Positions 55,461 to 64,000 of a stretch of 64,000 bases of DNA are shown one piece after another. The notes under the pieces are model-generated. The model was not told the origin of the DNA, made no database searches, and saw nothing but the letters and a program-made list of their open reading frames with translations. The stretch's first letter is position 1; each line of letters begins with the position of its first letter. Made by a program: the position numbers and the translations under genes. Origin of the DNA: an uncultured Photobacterium sp. (GTDB lineage: Bacteria; Pseudomonadota; Gammaproteobacteria; Enterobacterales; Vibrionaceae); contig NZ_CANMZV010000024.1 of the NCBI RefSeq assembly GCF_947502415.1, positions 1 through 64,000 on the forward strand. The letters are read 5' to 3'.

Positions 55461-57038
55461 CTAGTTATCTTCACTGCTTGGTATTTTTGTGGGCAAGTTA
55501 ACAATAAAGCGAGTTCCCTTTCCTGATTGGATGGAAAAGCTTCCCCCTAATGCGCTGACTCGTTCTTCGATGCCTCTAAGTCCATGTCCTTTAGTGCGCC
55601 AATTCTGCGGCAGGCCACGGCCGTTGTCGCGCAGTTCCAGGCTAAATGTGGTGCCGGGCATCAGGCTGAGCTGGATTTCGGTGGCTTGCGAATGTTTGCT
55701 GACATTATTGAGTAGCTCTTGGACGATGCGGTAGAGGGTGACAGCGGTAATGTCGTCGAGTTGGTGGTTGGCTATCCCGATATTAAGCTGGATATTAATC
55801 TGGCGTTCGGCAAACTTCATTTCATGGGCCAACTGGCGTAAGGCATTTTCCAGTCCCAGTTCATCAAGGATTTGCGGTCGCAGTTGGGTGAGCAACTGGC
55901 GGGTAGATCGGTGTATCCGCATTGAGAGCGAGTGGATAGCTTCGGCAATGTTTTTGGTGTTGTCTTCCTGCGTCGTACGGTCGGCCAGCATCGCCTGGAT
56001 CTGAATAGCTGTGATGTTCTGGCCGATCTCATCATGCAGTTCGCGGGCAACGGATTTGCGGATATTTTCTTCAACCTTTACCAATTGGCGGGCGAGTTGC
56101 TGTTTATTGTCTAACTCTCGGGCCAGCTCGCTGTTTACCATTTGTAATTGTTGTGCAAGCAGGTATTGACGACTGATGGCAATGCCAAGACCCAAGCCAA
56201 CCAAGGCCTGGGTGGTGATAAAAACTTTCAGTTCCAGGTCGCTGGAAAAAGCCCCCGATAACTGGCGGGCACTGGTAAGCAATATACTGTTCATCACTGC
56301 CGCCAACACGCCGCCTTGCCAGCCATAGCGGTAAGCCATGAAGATATTGGGGAGTAACATGATCAGTAAGACCAAAGGCTCCAGCTGTTCAAGCAAGAAG
56401 AGTTCGGCGGCAAGTCCGAAGGTGAAAAAGACCATGGCCCACAGCAGGGCTGAAGGGCGGATGGTGATTTCTTGATGGACTAAGACTGGACTTAGTGGCA
56501 CCCATGTTTTGTTGAGGTAATCGTAAAGAAGGTAGCAGAAAGGAGCCAGCAAGATCCCGCCGGTAACGGCAGTAATTGTGCCGGAAAACGCGTAACCGAC
56601 AGGAAAATCCAGAGGTTTACTGAGTAATAATATTACCAGCCCGATTGCCAGCCCGTGTACCTGGACTAATGCGACAAGTGCAAGTAATCGTTGCCAATAG
56701 GTTTTTAGTTGCTGCCAGAAGCTGGCAAAAGGTAGGGCCAGAAAATAACCGATAAACGGGCTAAGTAGCAAAAGCCAATCATGAGGCTTACCATCGAGGG
56801 TGGAAAGCAACCAGCCACAGATAACCAGTTCACAGCCAAGGAACAGGAGCCAGAAACGGCGTGGTGTCAGTACTTGTATCGCCAGTTTTAGCCCGGTTGG
56901 CAGGAAAAGGCCGGCGAGGAGCAAGTCAGGTGACAGATAGCTGCTGATACTCCAGAGGCAAAACCAGCTGATAGTGAACAATACGCAGCTAAAGGCGGAC
57001 GAAAAATAACGGCCCGCAATATGGTGACGATGATTCAT
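55461..57038 (-). CDS. uhpB: Sensor histidine kinase, UhpB-like
   Basis: This membrane kinase has 525 residues. About eight N-terminal helices (residues 10-290) form a MASE1-like sensor. A short coiled coil leads to the HisKA_3 phospho-acceptor His335 in RELHDEIGQNI. The ATPase domain has NNVSKHSQATEI (N box), LRDNGRGLP (G1) and GHGLRGIEERV (G2). It starts at ATG 57038, overlapping the uhpA stop by one base (TAATG), so the two are translated together. It should phosphorylate UhpA when UhpC reports sugar phosphate. Confidence 0.92.
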   Translation of the reverse strand: MNHRHHIAGRYFSSAFSCVLFTISWFCLWSISSYLSPDLLLAGLFLPTGLKLAIQVLTPRRFWLLFLGCELVICGWLLSTLDGKPHDWLLLLSPFIGYFLALPFASFWQQLKTYWQRLLALVALVQVHGLAIGLVILLLSKPLDFPVGYAFSGTITAVTGGILLAPFCYLLYDYLNKTWVPLSPVLVHQEITIRPSALLWAMVFFTFGLAAELFLLEQLEPLVLLIMLLPNIFMAYRYGWQGGVLAAVMNSILLTSARQLSGAFSSDLELKVFITTQALVGLGLGIAISRQYLLAQQLQMVNSELARELDNKQQLARQLVKVEENIRKSVARELHDEIGQNITAIQIQAMLADRTTQEDNTKNIAEAIHSLSMRIHRSTRQLLTQLRPQILDELGLENALRQLAHEMKFAERQINIQLNIGIANHQLDDITAVTLYRIVQELLNNVSKHSQATEIQLSLMPGTTFSLELRDNGRGLPQNWRTKGHGLRGIEERVSALGGSFSIQSGKGTRFIVNLPTKIPSSEDN

Positions 57039-57664
57039 TATTCGACCAGTAATTTGTGTTGCAGCGCAAAGCGGATCAGTTCAACGTTATTGGATAGGCC
57101 GAGCTTGCCGAGAATATTGGCACGGTGGACATGGATGGTTTTGTGGCTGATTGCCAGCTCAGCCCCGACTTCTTTTACACCTTTTCCTTTGATCAGGTGG
57201 TTGAATACTTCACGCTCCCTTTTTGTTAGTTCGTCAAGCTCCTTAGGTGCGGCAGGTGCGTTGCTAAGGTTAAATAATGCATCGGCACAGAGGTAACGAT
57301 CACCGGCAGCCACAGTACGAATTGCCGTGACCAGCTCGCCGGGTCCACAGCGTTTGGAGAGATAACCACATGCTCCGGCTTCTATCGCCTTGCTAACAAA
57401 GGAGGCGGAATCATAAATACTGAGTATAATTGCTCGAAAATTCGGATTATTTTTTCTTAGATGTTCGAGCAGGCTCAGGCCGCTTTCATCTGGCATGGAA
57501 ATATCAATAACCGCTACATCAACTTTTATGTGTAAAAGAGCGGCGAAAGCCTCTTGGGCAGAGCTGTACTCTCCTTTAACTTCAATATCATGCTCGACAT
57601 TGAGTAGCTGAGCAAAGCCGGAGCGTACCATAATATGGTCATCGACCAGGGCGACAGAAATCAT
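57038..57664 (-). CDS. uhpA: Response regulator, UhpA-like (NarL/LuxR family)
   Basis: This DNA-binding regulator has 208 residues. The receiver has the acidic pair VDDH (8-9), phospho-acceptor Asp54 in VIDISMPD, and Lys in LSKRCGP. The LuxR-type helix-turn-helix is KELDELTKREREVFNHLI, then AELAISHKTIHVHRANIL. ATG 57664 is chosen because the receiver begins there (MISVALVDDH) and AAGGATG is upstream; an in-frame ATG 135 bp further out adds an unlikely tail. It is the first gene of the operon and should activate the afu genes. Confidence 0.92.
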   Translation of the reverse strand: MISVALVDDHIMVRSGFAQLLNVEHDIEVKGEYSSAQEAFAALLHIKVDVAVIDISMPDESGLSLLEHLRKNNPNFRAIILSIYDSASFVSKAIEAGACGYLSKRCGPGELVTAIRTVAAGDRYLCADALFNLSNAPAAPKELDELTKREREVFNHLIKGKGVKEVGAELAISHKTIHVHRANILGKLGLSNNVELIRFALQHKLLVE

Positions 57665-57916
57665 TTCCACATCCTTTGTTATTGAATAATTCGCTGTTAA
57701 ATGATTTGGCGGATTTTCGTTGTTCTGAGGGGCTGTGATTATCGTCGCGAAAACGATTTCGGATCCAGTGGCTACGTCGCAAAAAGAGTGAGCTGTCATT
57801 AAGTTATTTCATTTTTTCTCCCTTTTATTCTCCCATCTATTCATTCCTCATTATTTTTCGCTTGTCACTAGCCGTTACCAGAGTTGACTAAATGTGAACT
57901 AAATGTTGATTGTTTT

Positions 57917-57930
57917 TTGACCTGAATCAA
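57917..57930. promoter_or_regulatory. FNR-binding site for the nap operon
   Basis: TTGACCTGAATCAA differs from the FNR consensus TTGAT-N4-ATCAA at one base. It is about 210 bp before napD and just upstream of a NarP-like site, the arrangement known for napF promoters. Confidence 0.75.
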
Positions 57931-57943
57931 CTAAAAGCTTTAT

Positions 57944-57959
57944 TACCACTTTGGAGGTA
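57944..57959. promoter_or_regulatory. NarP/NarL-type 7-2-7 site for the nap operon
   Basis: TACCACT-TT-GGAGGTA is an inverted pair of heptamers (TACCACT and, on the other strand, TACCTCC) close to the TACYYMT consensus, spaced by 2 bp as NarP requires. It is centred 28 bp from the FNR box centre. Confidence 0.65.
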
Positions 57960-58141
57960 TGCACAGGTCATATCATTGGTATTAACAATAGATTAAGCCC
58001 TTCTTTTTATAAGTGTTCTAAAAGTCTAAATTGTGGTTAATCAGATAGATGCAGCTTGTTTAACTGTTTCTGGAGCAGATGATCCAATGTGGGTTTATGT
58101 GGAGTGGGGTAGTGGGATACCTGAATGGGAGTACTCAATTT

Positions 58142-58417
58142 ATGGATGAATACCATGTCTGTAGCCTGTTTGTACTGGCTCTGGAAGATCAGAGGGAGTC
58201 TGTGAAGCTGGCTGTAGAGAAGCTGGAGGGTGCAGAAGTACCGGTATGCAATGAAGTTGGAAAGATGGTGGTGGTGCTGGAAGGCGATAGCAAGGACGGG
58301 CTTGTCGAACGTTTCAATAAAATCAAATTATTGCCCGGTGTGCTTGCGGTTACCTTGGTGTATCACCAAGAGGATGGGATATCTGAGCTAAAGGAAGCGA
58401 ACAATGACAGTCAGTAG
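58142..58417 (+). CDS. napD: NapD, chaperone for periplasmic nitrate reductase
   Basis: This small cytosolic protein binds the twin-arginine signal of NapA and delays export until the cofactor is in place. Its 91 residues are normal. [12 protein letters not shown] is the first strand and [21 protein letters not shown] fits the ferredoxin-like fold. ATG 58142 is chosen because GGGAG lies about 10 nt upstream and NapD length fits; an in-frame ATG at 58079 would add 21 residues. It overlaps napA by 14 bp. Confidence 0.9.
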   Translation: MDEYHVCSLFVLALEDQRESVKLAVEKLEGAEVPVCNEVGKMVVVLEGDSKDGLVERFNKIKLLPGVLAVTLVYHQEDGISELKEANNDSQ

Positions 58418-60890
58418 ACGTAGTTTCTTAAAGGCTAATGCAGCTGCAGCTGCCGCGGCTGCCGCAGGCCTTACCTTACCTGTGTCTGTCGCTCAGGCAG
58501 CAGGTGAGGACAAGGAAGTGAAGTGGGATAAGGCGCCTTGTCGTTTTTGTGGAACAGGCTGTAGCGTACTTGTTGGCACACAAAATGGGCGGGTAGTGGC
58601 ATCGCAGGGCGATCCGGATGCACCGGTTAACAAAGGACTGAACTGTATCAAAGGCTATTTCCTGCCTAAGATCATGTACGGGAAAGACCGTTTGACCCAG
58701 CCATTATTGCGTAAAACCGATGGTGTTTATGACAAAAACGGTGAATTCATCCCGGTCAGCTGGGATGAGGCTTTTGATGTTATGGCTGATAAGTTCAAGC
58801 AGGCATTGAAGGCAAAAGGGCCGACTTCTGTGGGTATGTTTGGTTCCGGTCAGTGGACCGTTTGGGAAGGGTATGCGGCGGCAAAATTGTATAAAGCCGG
58901 GTTCCGTTCTAACAATATCGATCCTAATGCCCGCCATTGTATGGCATCTGCCGTTGTTGGGTTTGCCCGTACTTTTGGTATGGATGAACCGATGGGGTGT
59001 TACGACGACCTGGAACAGGCCGATGCTTTTGTGCTGTGGGGGTCCAATATGGCGGAAATGCACCCCATTCTATGGACCCGCCTGACCGACAGGCGCTTGT
59101 CGTCCGATAAGGTAAAAGTTGCGGTGCTCTCGACCTTTACCCACCGCAGTTATGAGTTGGCGGATAACCCCATGATTTTCACTCCGCAAACCGATCTCGC
59201 CATTCTGAATTTTATCGCCCACTACATTATTTCTAATAACAAGGTGAACAAGGAGTTCCTTGAGAAACACGTCAATATCCGTAAAGGCGAAACGGATATC
59301 GGATACGGCCTGCGTCCGACTCACCCGTTGGAAAAAGCAGCCAAGAACCCGGGAAGTAAGAAATCAACGCCGATGTCGTTTGACGAATATGCCAAGTTTG
59401 TCTCGACCTATACCGCGGAATATACCTCCGAGCTGTCTGGTGTGCCGGTTGACCAGCTCAATGACCTGGCAGAGCTTTACGCCAATCCTGATGTAAAGGT
59501 TGTCTCTTACTGGACCATGGGCTTTAACCAGCATACCCGTGGTGTCTGGGCCAATAATCTGGTTTATAACATCCACTTGCTGACCGGAAAAATATCCAAG
59601 CCTGGTTGCGGGCCATTTTCTCTGACCGGTCAGCCGTCAGCGTGCGGTACGGCTCGTGAAGTCGGTACGTTTGCTCATCGTCTGCCTGCTGACATGGTGG
59701 TGATGAATCCTAAGCACCGTGAGATGTGTGAAACTAAGTGGAATATTCCAGCAGGGACTATTCCGCCGAAACCTGGCTATCATGCTGTGCTTCAGGACAG
59801 AATGCTTAAGGACCGCAAGCTCAATGCCTATTGGGTGATGTGTAACAACAATATGCAGGCCGGTCCTAATATCAATGAAGAACGTCTGCCCGGATACCGG
59901 GACCCTGAAAACTTCATTGTCACCTCTGATCCATACCCGACCGTTACAGCAATGGCTTCTGATCTGATTTTACCGACAGCGATGTGGGTTGAAAAAGAAG
60001 GGGCTTATGGTAACGCAGAGCGTCGAACCCAGTTCTGGCATCAACAGGTATCGCCTCCGGGACAGGCAAAATCGGACTTATGGCAGCTGATGGAGTTTTC
60101 AAAGCGCTTTAAGGTCGAGGAAGTCTGGCCGGCAGAACTGATAGCTAAGAAGCCGGAACTGAAAGGAAAAACATTGTTTGAAGTGCTGTATAAAAACGGC
60201 AATGTCGACAAGTTTAACCTGGATGAAATTCCTGCCGATCAGCTGAATGATGAGTCCCGCGATTTTGGTTTCTATGTACAAAAGGGGCTGTTTGAAGAGT
60301 ACGCCTACTTTGGCCGCGGACACGCCCATGATTTGGCGCCATTTGATATGTATCACCAATCGCGAGGGCTGCGTTGGCCGGTGGTCGATGGTAAGGAGAC
60401 TCTGTGGCGTTATTCCGAAGGCTACGACCCTTATGTGAAAAAGGGGGAAGAGTTTGCGTTCTATGGCAAACCGGATAAGAAGGCGGTGATTTTCGCTTTG
60501 CCTTATGAGCCGCCAGCCGAGTCACCGGATAAAGAATATGATCTTTGGTTATCAACCGGGCGGGTTCTGGAACACTGGCATACCGGTTCGATGACTCGTC
60601 GAGTGCCTGAGTTATACCGTTCATATCCGGATGCGGTGGTCTACATGCACCCGCTGGACGCCAAGGAACGGGGGCTGCGCCGTGGGGATGCGGTCAAGAT
60701 CATGTCTCGTCGCGGAGAGGTATTGAGCCATATTGAAACCCGTGGACGAAATCGAGTACCGCGGGGGTTGCTCTTTATGCCGTTCTTCGATGCCGGGCAG
60801 CTGACAAACAAGCTGACACTAGATGCGACGGATCCGCTTTCTAAAGAAACCGACTTCAAGAAATGTGCGGTGAAAGTGGTTAAAGCGTAA
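58404..60890 (+). CDS. napA: Periplasmic nitrate reductase catalytic subunit NapA
   Basis: NapA reduces nitrate to nitrite in the periplasm with a bis-MGD molybdenum cofactor and one 4Fe-4S cluster. The 828 residues are full length. The twin-arginine signal is SRRSFLK (4-10), followed by an Ala-rich segment. Cluster ligands are Cys46, Cys49, Cys53 and Cys81. Cys179 in [12 protein letters not shown] is the molybdenum ligand. Later blocks ([38 protein letters not shown]) match NapA rather than assimilatory NasA. It receives electrons from NapB. Confidence 0.97.
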   Translation: MTVSRRSFLKANAAAAAAAAAGLTLPVSVAQAAGEDKEVKWDKAPCRFCGTGCSVLVGTQNGRVVASQGDPDAPVNKGLNCIKGYFLPKIMYGKDRLTQPLLRKTDGVYDKNGEFIPVSWDEAFDVMADKFKQALKAKGPTSVGMFGSGQWTVWEGYAAAKLYKAGFRSNNIDPNARHCMASAVVGFARTFGMDEPMGCYDDLEQADAFVLWGSNMAEMHPILWTRLTDRRLSSDKVKVAVLSTFTHRSYELADNPMIFTPQTDLAILNFIAHYIISNNKVNKEFLEKHVNIRKGETDIGYGLRPTHPLEKAAKNPGSKKSTPMSFDEYAKFVSTYTAEYTSELSGVPVDQLNDLAELYANPDVKVVSYWTMGFNQHTRGVWANNLVYNIHLLTGKISKPGCGPFSLTGQPSACGTAREVGTFAHRLPADMVVMNPKHREMCETKWNIPAGTIPPKPGYHAVLQDRMLKDRKLNAYWVMCNNNMQAGPNINEERLPGYRDPENFIVTSDPYPTVTAMASDLILPTAMWVEKEGAYGNAERRTQFWHQQVSPPGQAKSDLWQLMEFSKRFKVEEVWPAELIAKKPELKGKTLFEVLYKNGNVDKFNLDEIPADQLNDESRDFGFYVQKGLFEEYAYFGRGHAHDLAPFDMYHQSRGLRWPVVDGKETLWRYSEGYDPYVKKGEEFAFYGKPDKKAVIFALPYEPPAESPDKEYDLWLSTGRVLEHWHTGSMTRRVPELYRSYPDAVVYMHPLDAKERGLRRGDAVKIMSRRGEVLSHIETRGRNRVPRGLLFMPFFDAGQLTNKLTLDATDPLSKETDFKKCAVKVVKA

Positions 60891-60907
60891 CGGACAGGAA
60901 CAGAGCG

Positions 60908-61675
60908 ATGAAGATTCCGCGCGTAAAAATTTCTGACAGCCGACGACGTTTCCTGCGGGATGCGGTGCGAACCGCGGTAGGTGTCGGTACAGCGGCAACA
61001 GTTCTTGGTTTGCAGACAAAGCAGAGCCAGGCGGATGATGCCGGTGTGCCAATCCGCCCGCCAGGAGCGCTGGATGAGCCGGATTTTCTGCAGGCTTGTT
61101 TGCGCTGCGGTTTATGTGTTCAGGCATGTCCCTATGACACGTTGAAGCTGGCAACACTGCTCTCGCCGGTTGCTGCCGGTACGCCGTATTTTACGGCCCG
61201 GCAAATACCGTGCGAAATGTGTGAGGATATTCCTTGTGTCGTTGCGTGTCCTAGTGGTGCTCTCGATCCTGCAATGACTGATATTTATCAGTCCCGTATG
61301 GGAACGGCGGTGCTAATAGACCATGAAACCTGCTTGAATTGGCTTGGACTACGCTGTGATGTTTGCCACCGGGTTTGTCCGCTTATTGATGAGGCGATCA
61401 CTCTCGAGCCGATTCGTAATCAGCGAACGGGTTATCACGCTAAGTTTATCCCTACGGTTCACTCCGATGCCTGCACCGGTTGTGGCAAGTGTGAGGAAGC
61501 CTGTGTGCTGGATGAAGCTGCCATTAAGGTGGTGCCAACGGCACTGGCAAAAGGCCAGATGGGACAGCACTACCGGTTAGGATGGGAAGAAAAAGCCGAG
61601 CACGGAGGTAGTCTGGTACCGGAAGAGCTGACGCTGCCTGTCCGCAAGCCTGGTAACACAGGGGGAGGTCAGTAA
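60908..61675 (+). CDS. napG: NapG, quinol dehydrogenase ferredoxin-type subunit
   Basis: This exported iron-sulfur protein, with membrane NapH, can pass electrons from menaquinol or ubiquinol to NapB or NapC. The twin-arginine signal is [10 protein letters not shown]. Four 4Fe-4S motifs follow: [26 protein letters not shown], the split block [17 protein letters not shown], and [12 protein letters not shown]. The 255 residues are normal. It starts 17 bp after napA and its TAA overlaps the next start (TAATG). Confidence 0.95.
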   Translation: MKIPRVKISDSRRRFLRDAVRTAVGVGTAATVLGLQTKQSQADDAGVPIRPPGALDEPDFLQACLRCGLCVQACPYDTLKLATLLSPVAAGTPYFTARQIPCEMCEDIPCVVACPSGALDPAMTDIYQSRMGTAVLIDHETCLNWLGLRCDVCHRVCPLIDEAITLEPIRNQRTGYHAKFIPTVHSDACTGCGKCEEACVLDEAAIKVVPTALAKGQMGQHYRLGWEEKAEHGGSLVPEELTLPVRKPGNTGGGQ

Positions 61676-62541
61676 TGGCTAAGCGCTTCGTGAAAAATCA
61701 TGCGAAAGATGCCGGTAAAGCTGCCGTGAAGTCGTTGGGCTGGTGGAAGGCACACCGTTTTCTGCTGCTTCGCCGCAGTTGCCAGCTACTGATCATCGGG
61801 TTGTTTATGGTTGGGCCGACATTGGGTGTGATGCGCGGCAATCTGTCATCAAGCACTTTGTTTGACACTATTCCCATGACAGATCCGCTGCTCTTACTGC
61901 AAACCGTGGTGGCCGGTCATTTACCAGAGCTGGCCGCGTTGCTGGGTGGGCTGATTGTGGTGGCGTTCTATGCCGTAATCGGTCCTCGCGTCTTCTGTGG
62001 TTGGGTTTGCCCGCTGAATATGGTGACCGACTTGGCTGCCTGGTTAAGGCGAAAGCTGGGGATCAGAGTGAGTTACAGCTGGTCTCCCCGTTTGCGGTAT
62101 TGGCTGTTAGCCGTTTTGCTACTGGGTAGTGCGGTATCCGGCACCGTATTGTGGATCTGGATTGATCCTGTGGCTGCGTTACACAGGGGACTGGTTTTCG
62201 GTATGGGCGCAGGCTGGATCCTGATCCTGATGGTGTTTCTGCTGGACTTGCTGCTAGTGGAGCACGGATGGTGCGGGCACTTGTGTCCACTCGGGGCTGC
62301 CTATGGCGTTATTGGCCGAAAAAGCCTGCTGAGGGTGACTGCAACGAATCGGGAAGCGTGTAATAAGTGTATGGATTGCTTCAATGTCTGCCCCGAGCCG
62401 GAGGTGTTACGCCAGCCTTTGAAGGAAGGTGATCGCCGGGTCATGAGTAAGGATTGTATAAGCTGCGGGCGCTGTATCGACGTCTGTTCCGAAAGGGTAT
62501 TGGAATTTAAAACAAGAATTGGAGCCAAATATGAAGGGTAA
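61675..62541 (+). CDS. napH: NapH, membrane ferredoxin-type quinol dehydrogenase subunit
   Basis: This 288-residue inner-membrane protein has four to five helices. CGWVCPLN and CGHLCPLG are the paired C-x3-CP motifs in loops near the membrane. Two 4Fe-4S motifs lie in the cytosolic C-terminal part (CNKCMDCFNVCP; CISCGRCIDVC). It partners NapG in quinol oxidation. The start overlaps the napG stop by one base. The end overlaps napB by 11 bp. Confidence 0.95.
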   Translation: MAKRFVKNHAKDAGKAAVKSLGWWKAHRFLLLRRSCQLLIIGLFMVGPTLGVMRGNLSSSTLFDTIPMTDPLLLLQTVVAGHLPELAALLGGLIVVAFYAVIGPRVFCGWVCPLNMVTDLAAWLRRKLGIRVSYSWSPRLRYWLLAVLLLGSAVSGTVLWIWIDPVAALHRGLVFGMGAGWILILMVFLLDLLLVEHGWCGHLCPLGAAYGVIGRKSLLRVTATNREACNKCMDCFNVCPEPEVLRQPLKEGDRRVMSKDCISCGRCIDVCSERVLEFKTRIGAKYEG

Positions 62542-62965
62542 GTTTGTTGTGTCTGTGCTGCTCGCAGCCTGTTTCAGCGTTGCGGCCTTCGCCGAGGTTA
62601 CCTCGTTACGCGGCGATCAAGCAATTGAAGAAGGCAACGAGGTTGTGAGTATTAAGCAAGTGCCGAAAAAACAGGAACGATTGGCACTAGATTATGTCAA
62701 CCAGCCGCCATTGATCCCGCACTCTACGGATCAGGTGCAGATCAATCCGAGCAACAATGGGTGTCTTCAGTGTCATGATGTTGATAAATATCGTAAATCC
62801 GGAGCTCCCCGCGTGAGTCCTACGCACTACATGGATCGTGATAATAAAGTGTTGGGTGATATTGCCCCACGTCGCTATTTCTGCTTGCAGTGCCATGTAA
62901 CGCAAGTTGATGCGGCGCCATTGGTTGAAAATACCTTTCAGCCTGCTGGTAAATTCGGCGAATAG
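62531..62965 (+). CDS. napB: NapB, diheme cytochrome c subunit of nitrate reductase
   Basis: This small periplasmic cytochrome hands electrons to NapA. The signal peptide is about residues 1-20 (VVSVLLAACFSVAAFAE). Two heme sites CLQCH are present, one near residue 78 and one near 122. SPTHYMDRDNKVLGDIAPRRYFC between them carries the distal His used by this family. The 144 residues are normal. ATG 62531 follows GGAG; a GTG/ATG further out at 62519 lies inside napH. Confidence 0.95.
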   Translation: MKGKFVVSVLLAACFSVAAFAEVTSLRGDQAIEEGNEVVSIKQVPKKQERLALDYVNQPPLIPHSTDQVQINPSNNGCLQCHDVDKYRKSGAPRVSPTHYMDRDNKVLGDIAPRRYFCLQCHVTQVDAAPLVENTFQPAGKFGE

Positions 62966-62974
62966 GGAGGGTGT

Positions 62975-63571
62975 ATGGGGATTAAGCTACCGGGCTTTAT
63001 TCAGCGTTTTTGGAACTGGTTCAGGAAACCGAGCCACTTTGCAATAGGCAGCATCCTGATTGTCGGTATTATTGTCGGTATTGTTTTCTGGGGCGGATTT
63101 AATACCGCAATGGAAATGAGTAATCAGGAAAACTTCTGTATCAGTTGCCATGAAATGGAAAACAACGTTTATCAGGAGTACGTCGGGACAATTCATTACA
63201 ACAACCGTAGTGGCGTGCGGGCAACCTGCCCTGATTGCCATGTACCCAAAGAGTGGGCACCGAAAATGGTTCGTAAAATCCAGGCCAGTAAAGAGCTTTA
63301 TGCCAAGGTGTTGGGTTTAGTCGATACGCCAAAAAAGTTTGAGGAGCACAGGTTTGAAATGGCTTCCCGGGAATGGGAGAGGATGAAGGCAAATGACTCG
63401 CAGGAGTGTCGAAATTGCCATAATTTTGAGTACATGGATTTTTCGACCCAGAAGCCGGTTGCCGCTAAGATCCATGATGATGCAGAAGATCAGGGGAAAA
63501 CCTGTATTGACTGCCATAAAGGTATAGCGCACCAGTTACCTAAGGGGCATAAGGTTGAAAAAGCGATCTAG
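62975..63571 (+). CDS. napC: NapC, membrane tetraheme cytochrome c
   Basis: This quinol-oxidising cytochrome of the NapC/NirT family has one N-terminal membrane anchor (about 23-42) and four heme motifs: CISCH at 55-59, CPDCH, CRNCH and CIDCH. The 198 residues are normal. The ribosome site is AGGGAGG. It is the last gene, 9 bp after napB. With NapC and NapGH both present, the system has two ways to draw electrons from the quinone pool. Confidence 0.95.
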   Translation: MGIKLPGFIQRFWNWFRKPSHFAIGSILIVGIIVGIVFWGGFNTAMEMSNQENFCISCHEMENNVYQEYVGTIHYNNRSGVRATCPDCHVPKEWAPKMVRKIQASKELYAKVLGLVDTPKKFEEHRFEMASREWERMKANDSQECRNCHNFEYMDFSTQKPVAAKIHDDAEDQGKTCIDCHKGIAHQLPKGHKVEKAI

Positions 63572-63624
63572 CTAATTATTTGATCAACAAAGCATGTTGA
63601 GTTGATGTCATATTTAATGCCTTT

Positions 63625-63659
63625 ATCCCTGACTGAGTAATCGGCCAGGGATTTTTTTA
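63625..63659 (+). terminator. Rho-independent terminator of the nap operon
   Basis: ATCCCTG (63625-63631) pairs with CAGGGAT (63646-63652), followed by a T run, 54 bp after napC. Confidence 0.88.
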
Positions 63660-64000
63660 TTGATGTATTAAGCCCGTAAATATGTGTCGGAAGATTGTCC
63701 GTATTTTTAACAGGTTCAGACATGGTTTTTCTGAAGATGAGGTTTAATTCGTTATAACTTTGGCATTGAATGAGGAAGTAGGATGTCTCAATTTTGGGGT
63801 GTTTTTGCTCAATTTGTTTGATGTGCGTTCGGTTGCCTACATGATGGTGCTTTTTTGTGATTTAGGCTCCAGCTTTTGTGGGAGCGATCAAGTCATCTCA
63901 GTGAGTATTGCGTTACCTTACGCCCAAGTTGTCCTATTTTTATCCATTATGAGTTTGGTAATGTCTATTAACTGATTGTGATGATTTGCCTGTGAATTCT
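63660..64000. other. Gene-free stretch at the right edge
   Basis: This is about 340 bp. An open frame at 63760-63975 has no convincing ribosome site and resembles no family, so it is not called. Nothing else is recognised before the window ends. Confidence 0.45.

Larger units (their letters stand above)
57665..58141. promoter_or_regulatory. Divergent control region between uhpA and napD
   Basis: This is about 475 bp. The right part holds an FNR box at 57917-57930 and a NarP/NarL-type 7-2-7 palindrome at 57944-57959, positioned for the nap promoter. A possible -10 element TATTAA lies at 57980-57985. The left part should hold the uhpA promoter; I see no clear operator in it. Confidence 0.65.

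Noticed and set aside
58404-60890. napA as an assimilatory nitrate reductase or formate dehydrogenase
   Set aside because: The twin-arginine signal, Cys (not Sec) molybdenum ligand and nap neighbours settle it as NapA.
63760-63975. 71-codon hydrophobic ORF at the right edge
   Set aside because: There is no good ribosome site and no family resemblance; it is likely chance.

Overview
The window looks like chromosomal DNA of a marine gammaproteobacterium of the Vibrionaceae, most likely Photobacterium or a close relative. This is inferred from a VicH-type H-NS, a Vibrio-type GH20 chitobiase, several methyl-accepting chemotaxis proteins, DbpA, a GcvA-like LysR remnant, and a complete periplasmic nitrate reductase locus with FNR- and NarP-like sites. 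Base composition is moderate, except for a visibly G+C-richer block at about 5.3-10.0 kb. The species cannot be fixed from the sequence alone.

Layout. 0-5 kb is a scarred zone: the right end of an IS21-family element, a complete-looking group II intron with its maturase, an H-NS gene, and two outer-membrane phospholipase genes (PldA-like and the patatin/PlpD barrel), each missing its N-terminal part and joined head to head. 5.3-10 kb is a tight four-gene operon (BASS transporter, CoA-disulfide reductase with rhodanese domain, HlyD-type adaptor, DUF2955 membrane protein) that looks acquired. 10-28.5 kb is mostly core and metabolic: a protein of three tandem RidA domains, a CE2-type esterase, an AlkA/Ogt alkylation-repair pair with a truncated first gene, adenine deaminase, chitobiase, DbpA, an amino-acid permease, a chemoreceptor paired with a periplasmic binding protein, and a C69 dipeptidase.

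28.6-32.8 kb begins with tRNA-Ser(UGA) and tRNA-Asp(GUC) and is a hotspot of decay: two broken IS200-like copies flank a broken lysR gene and an intact EamA transporter, followed by an orphan ORF, an IS630 fragment and a broken GntR-family regulator. 32.8-36.6 kb is the methylcitrate-cycle operon prpBCD. 37-47.5 kb is mixed: a DUF4239 protein, a universal stress protein, a GNAT enzyme, DgkA, a large chemoreceptor, a decayed amt gene, a DUF885 lipoprotein and MurQ.

47.5-64 kb holds the clearest systems. A MOSC/flavin reductase/2Fe-2S fusion is followed by a six-gene minus-strand set: UhpA/UhpB/UhpC-like sugar-phosphate sensing, then AfuA/AfuB/AfuC-like ABC uptake. Known systems of this type sense external hexose phosphate and switch on its import. 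Divergent from it is napDAGHBC, encoding nitrate reduction in the periplasm with electrons from quinol through NapC or NapGH and NapB to NapA. A 14-bp FNR box and a 7-2-7 NarP-like palindrome lie in the shared upstream region, oriented to suit nap.
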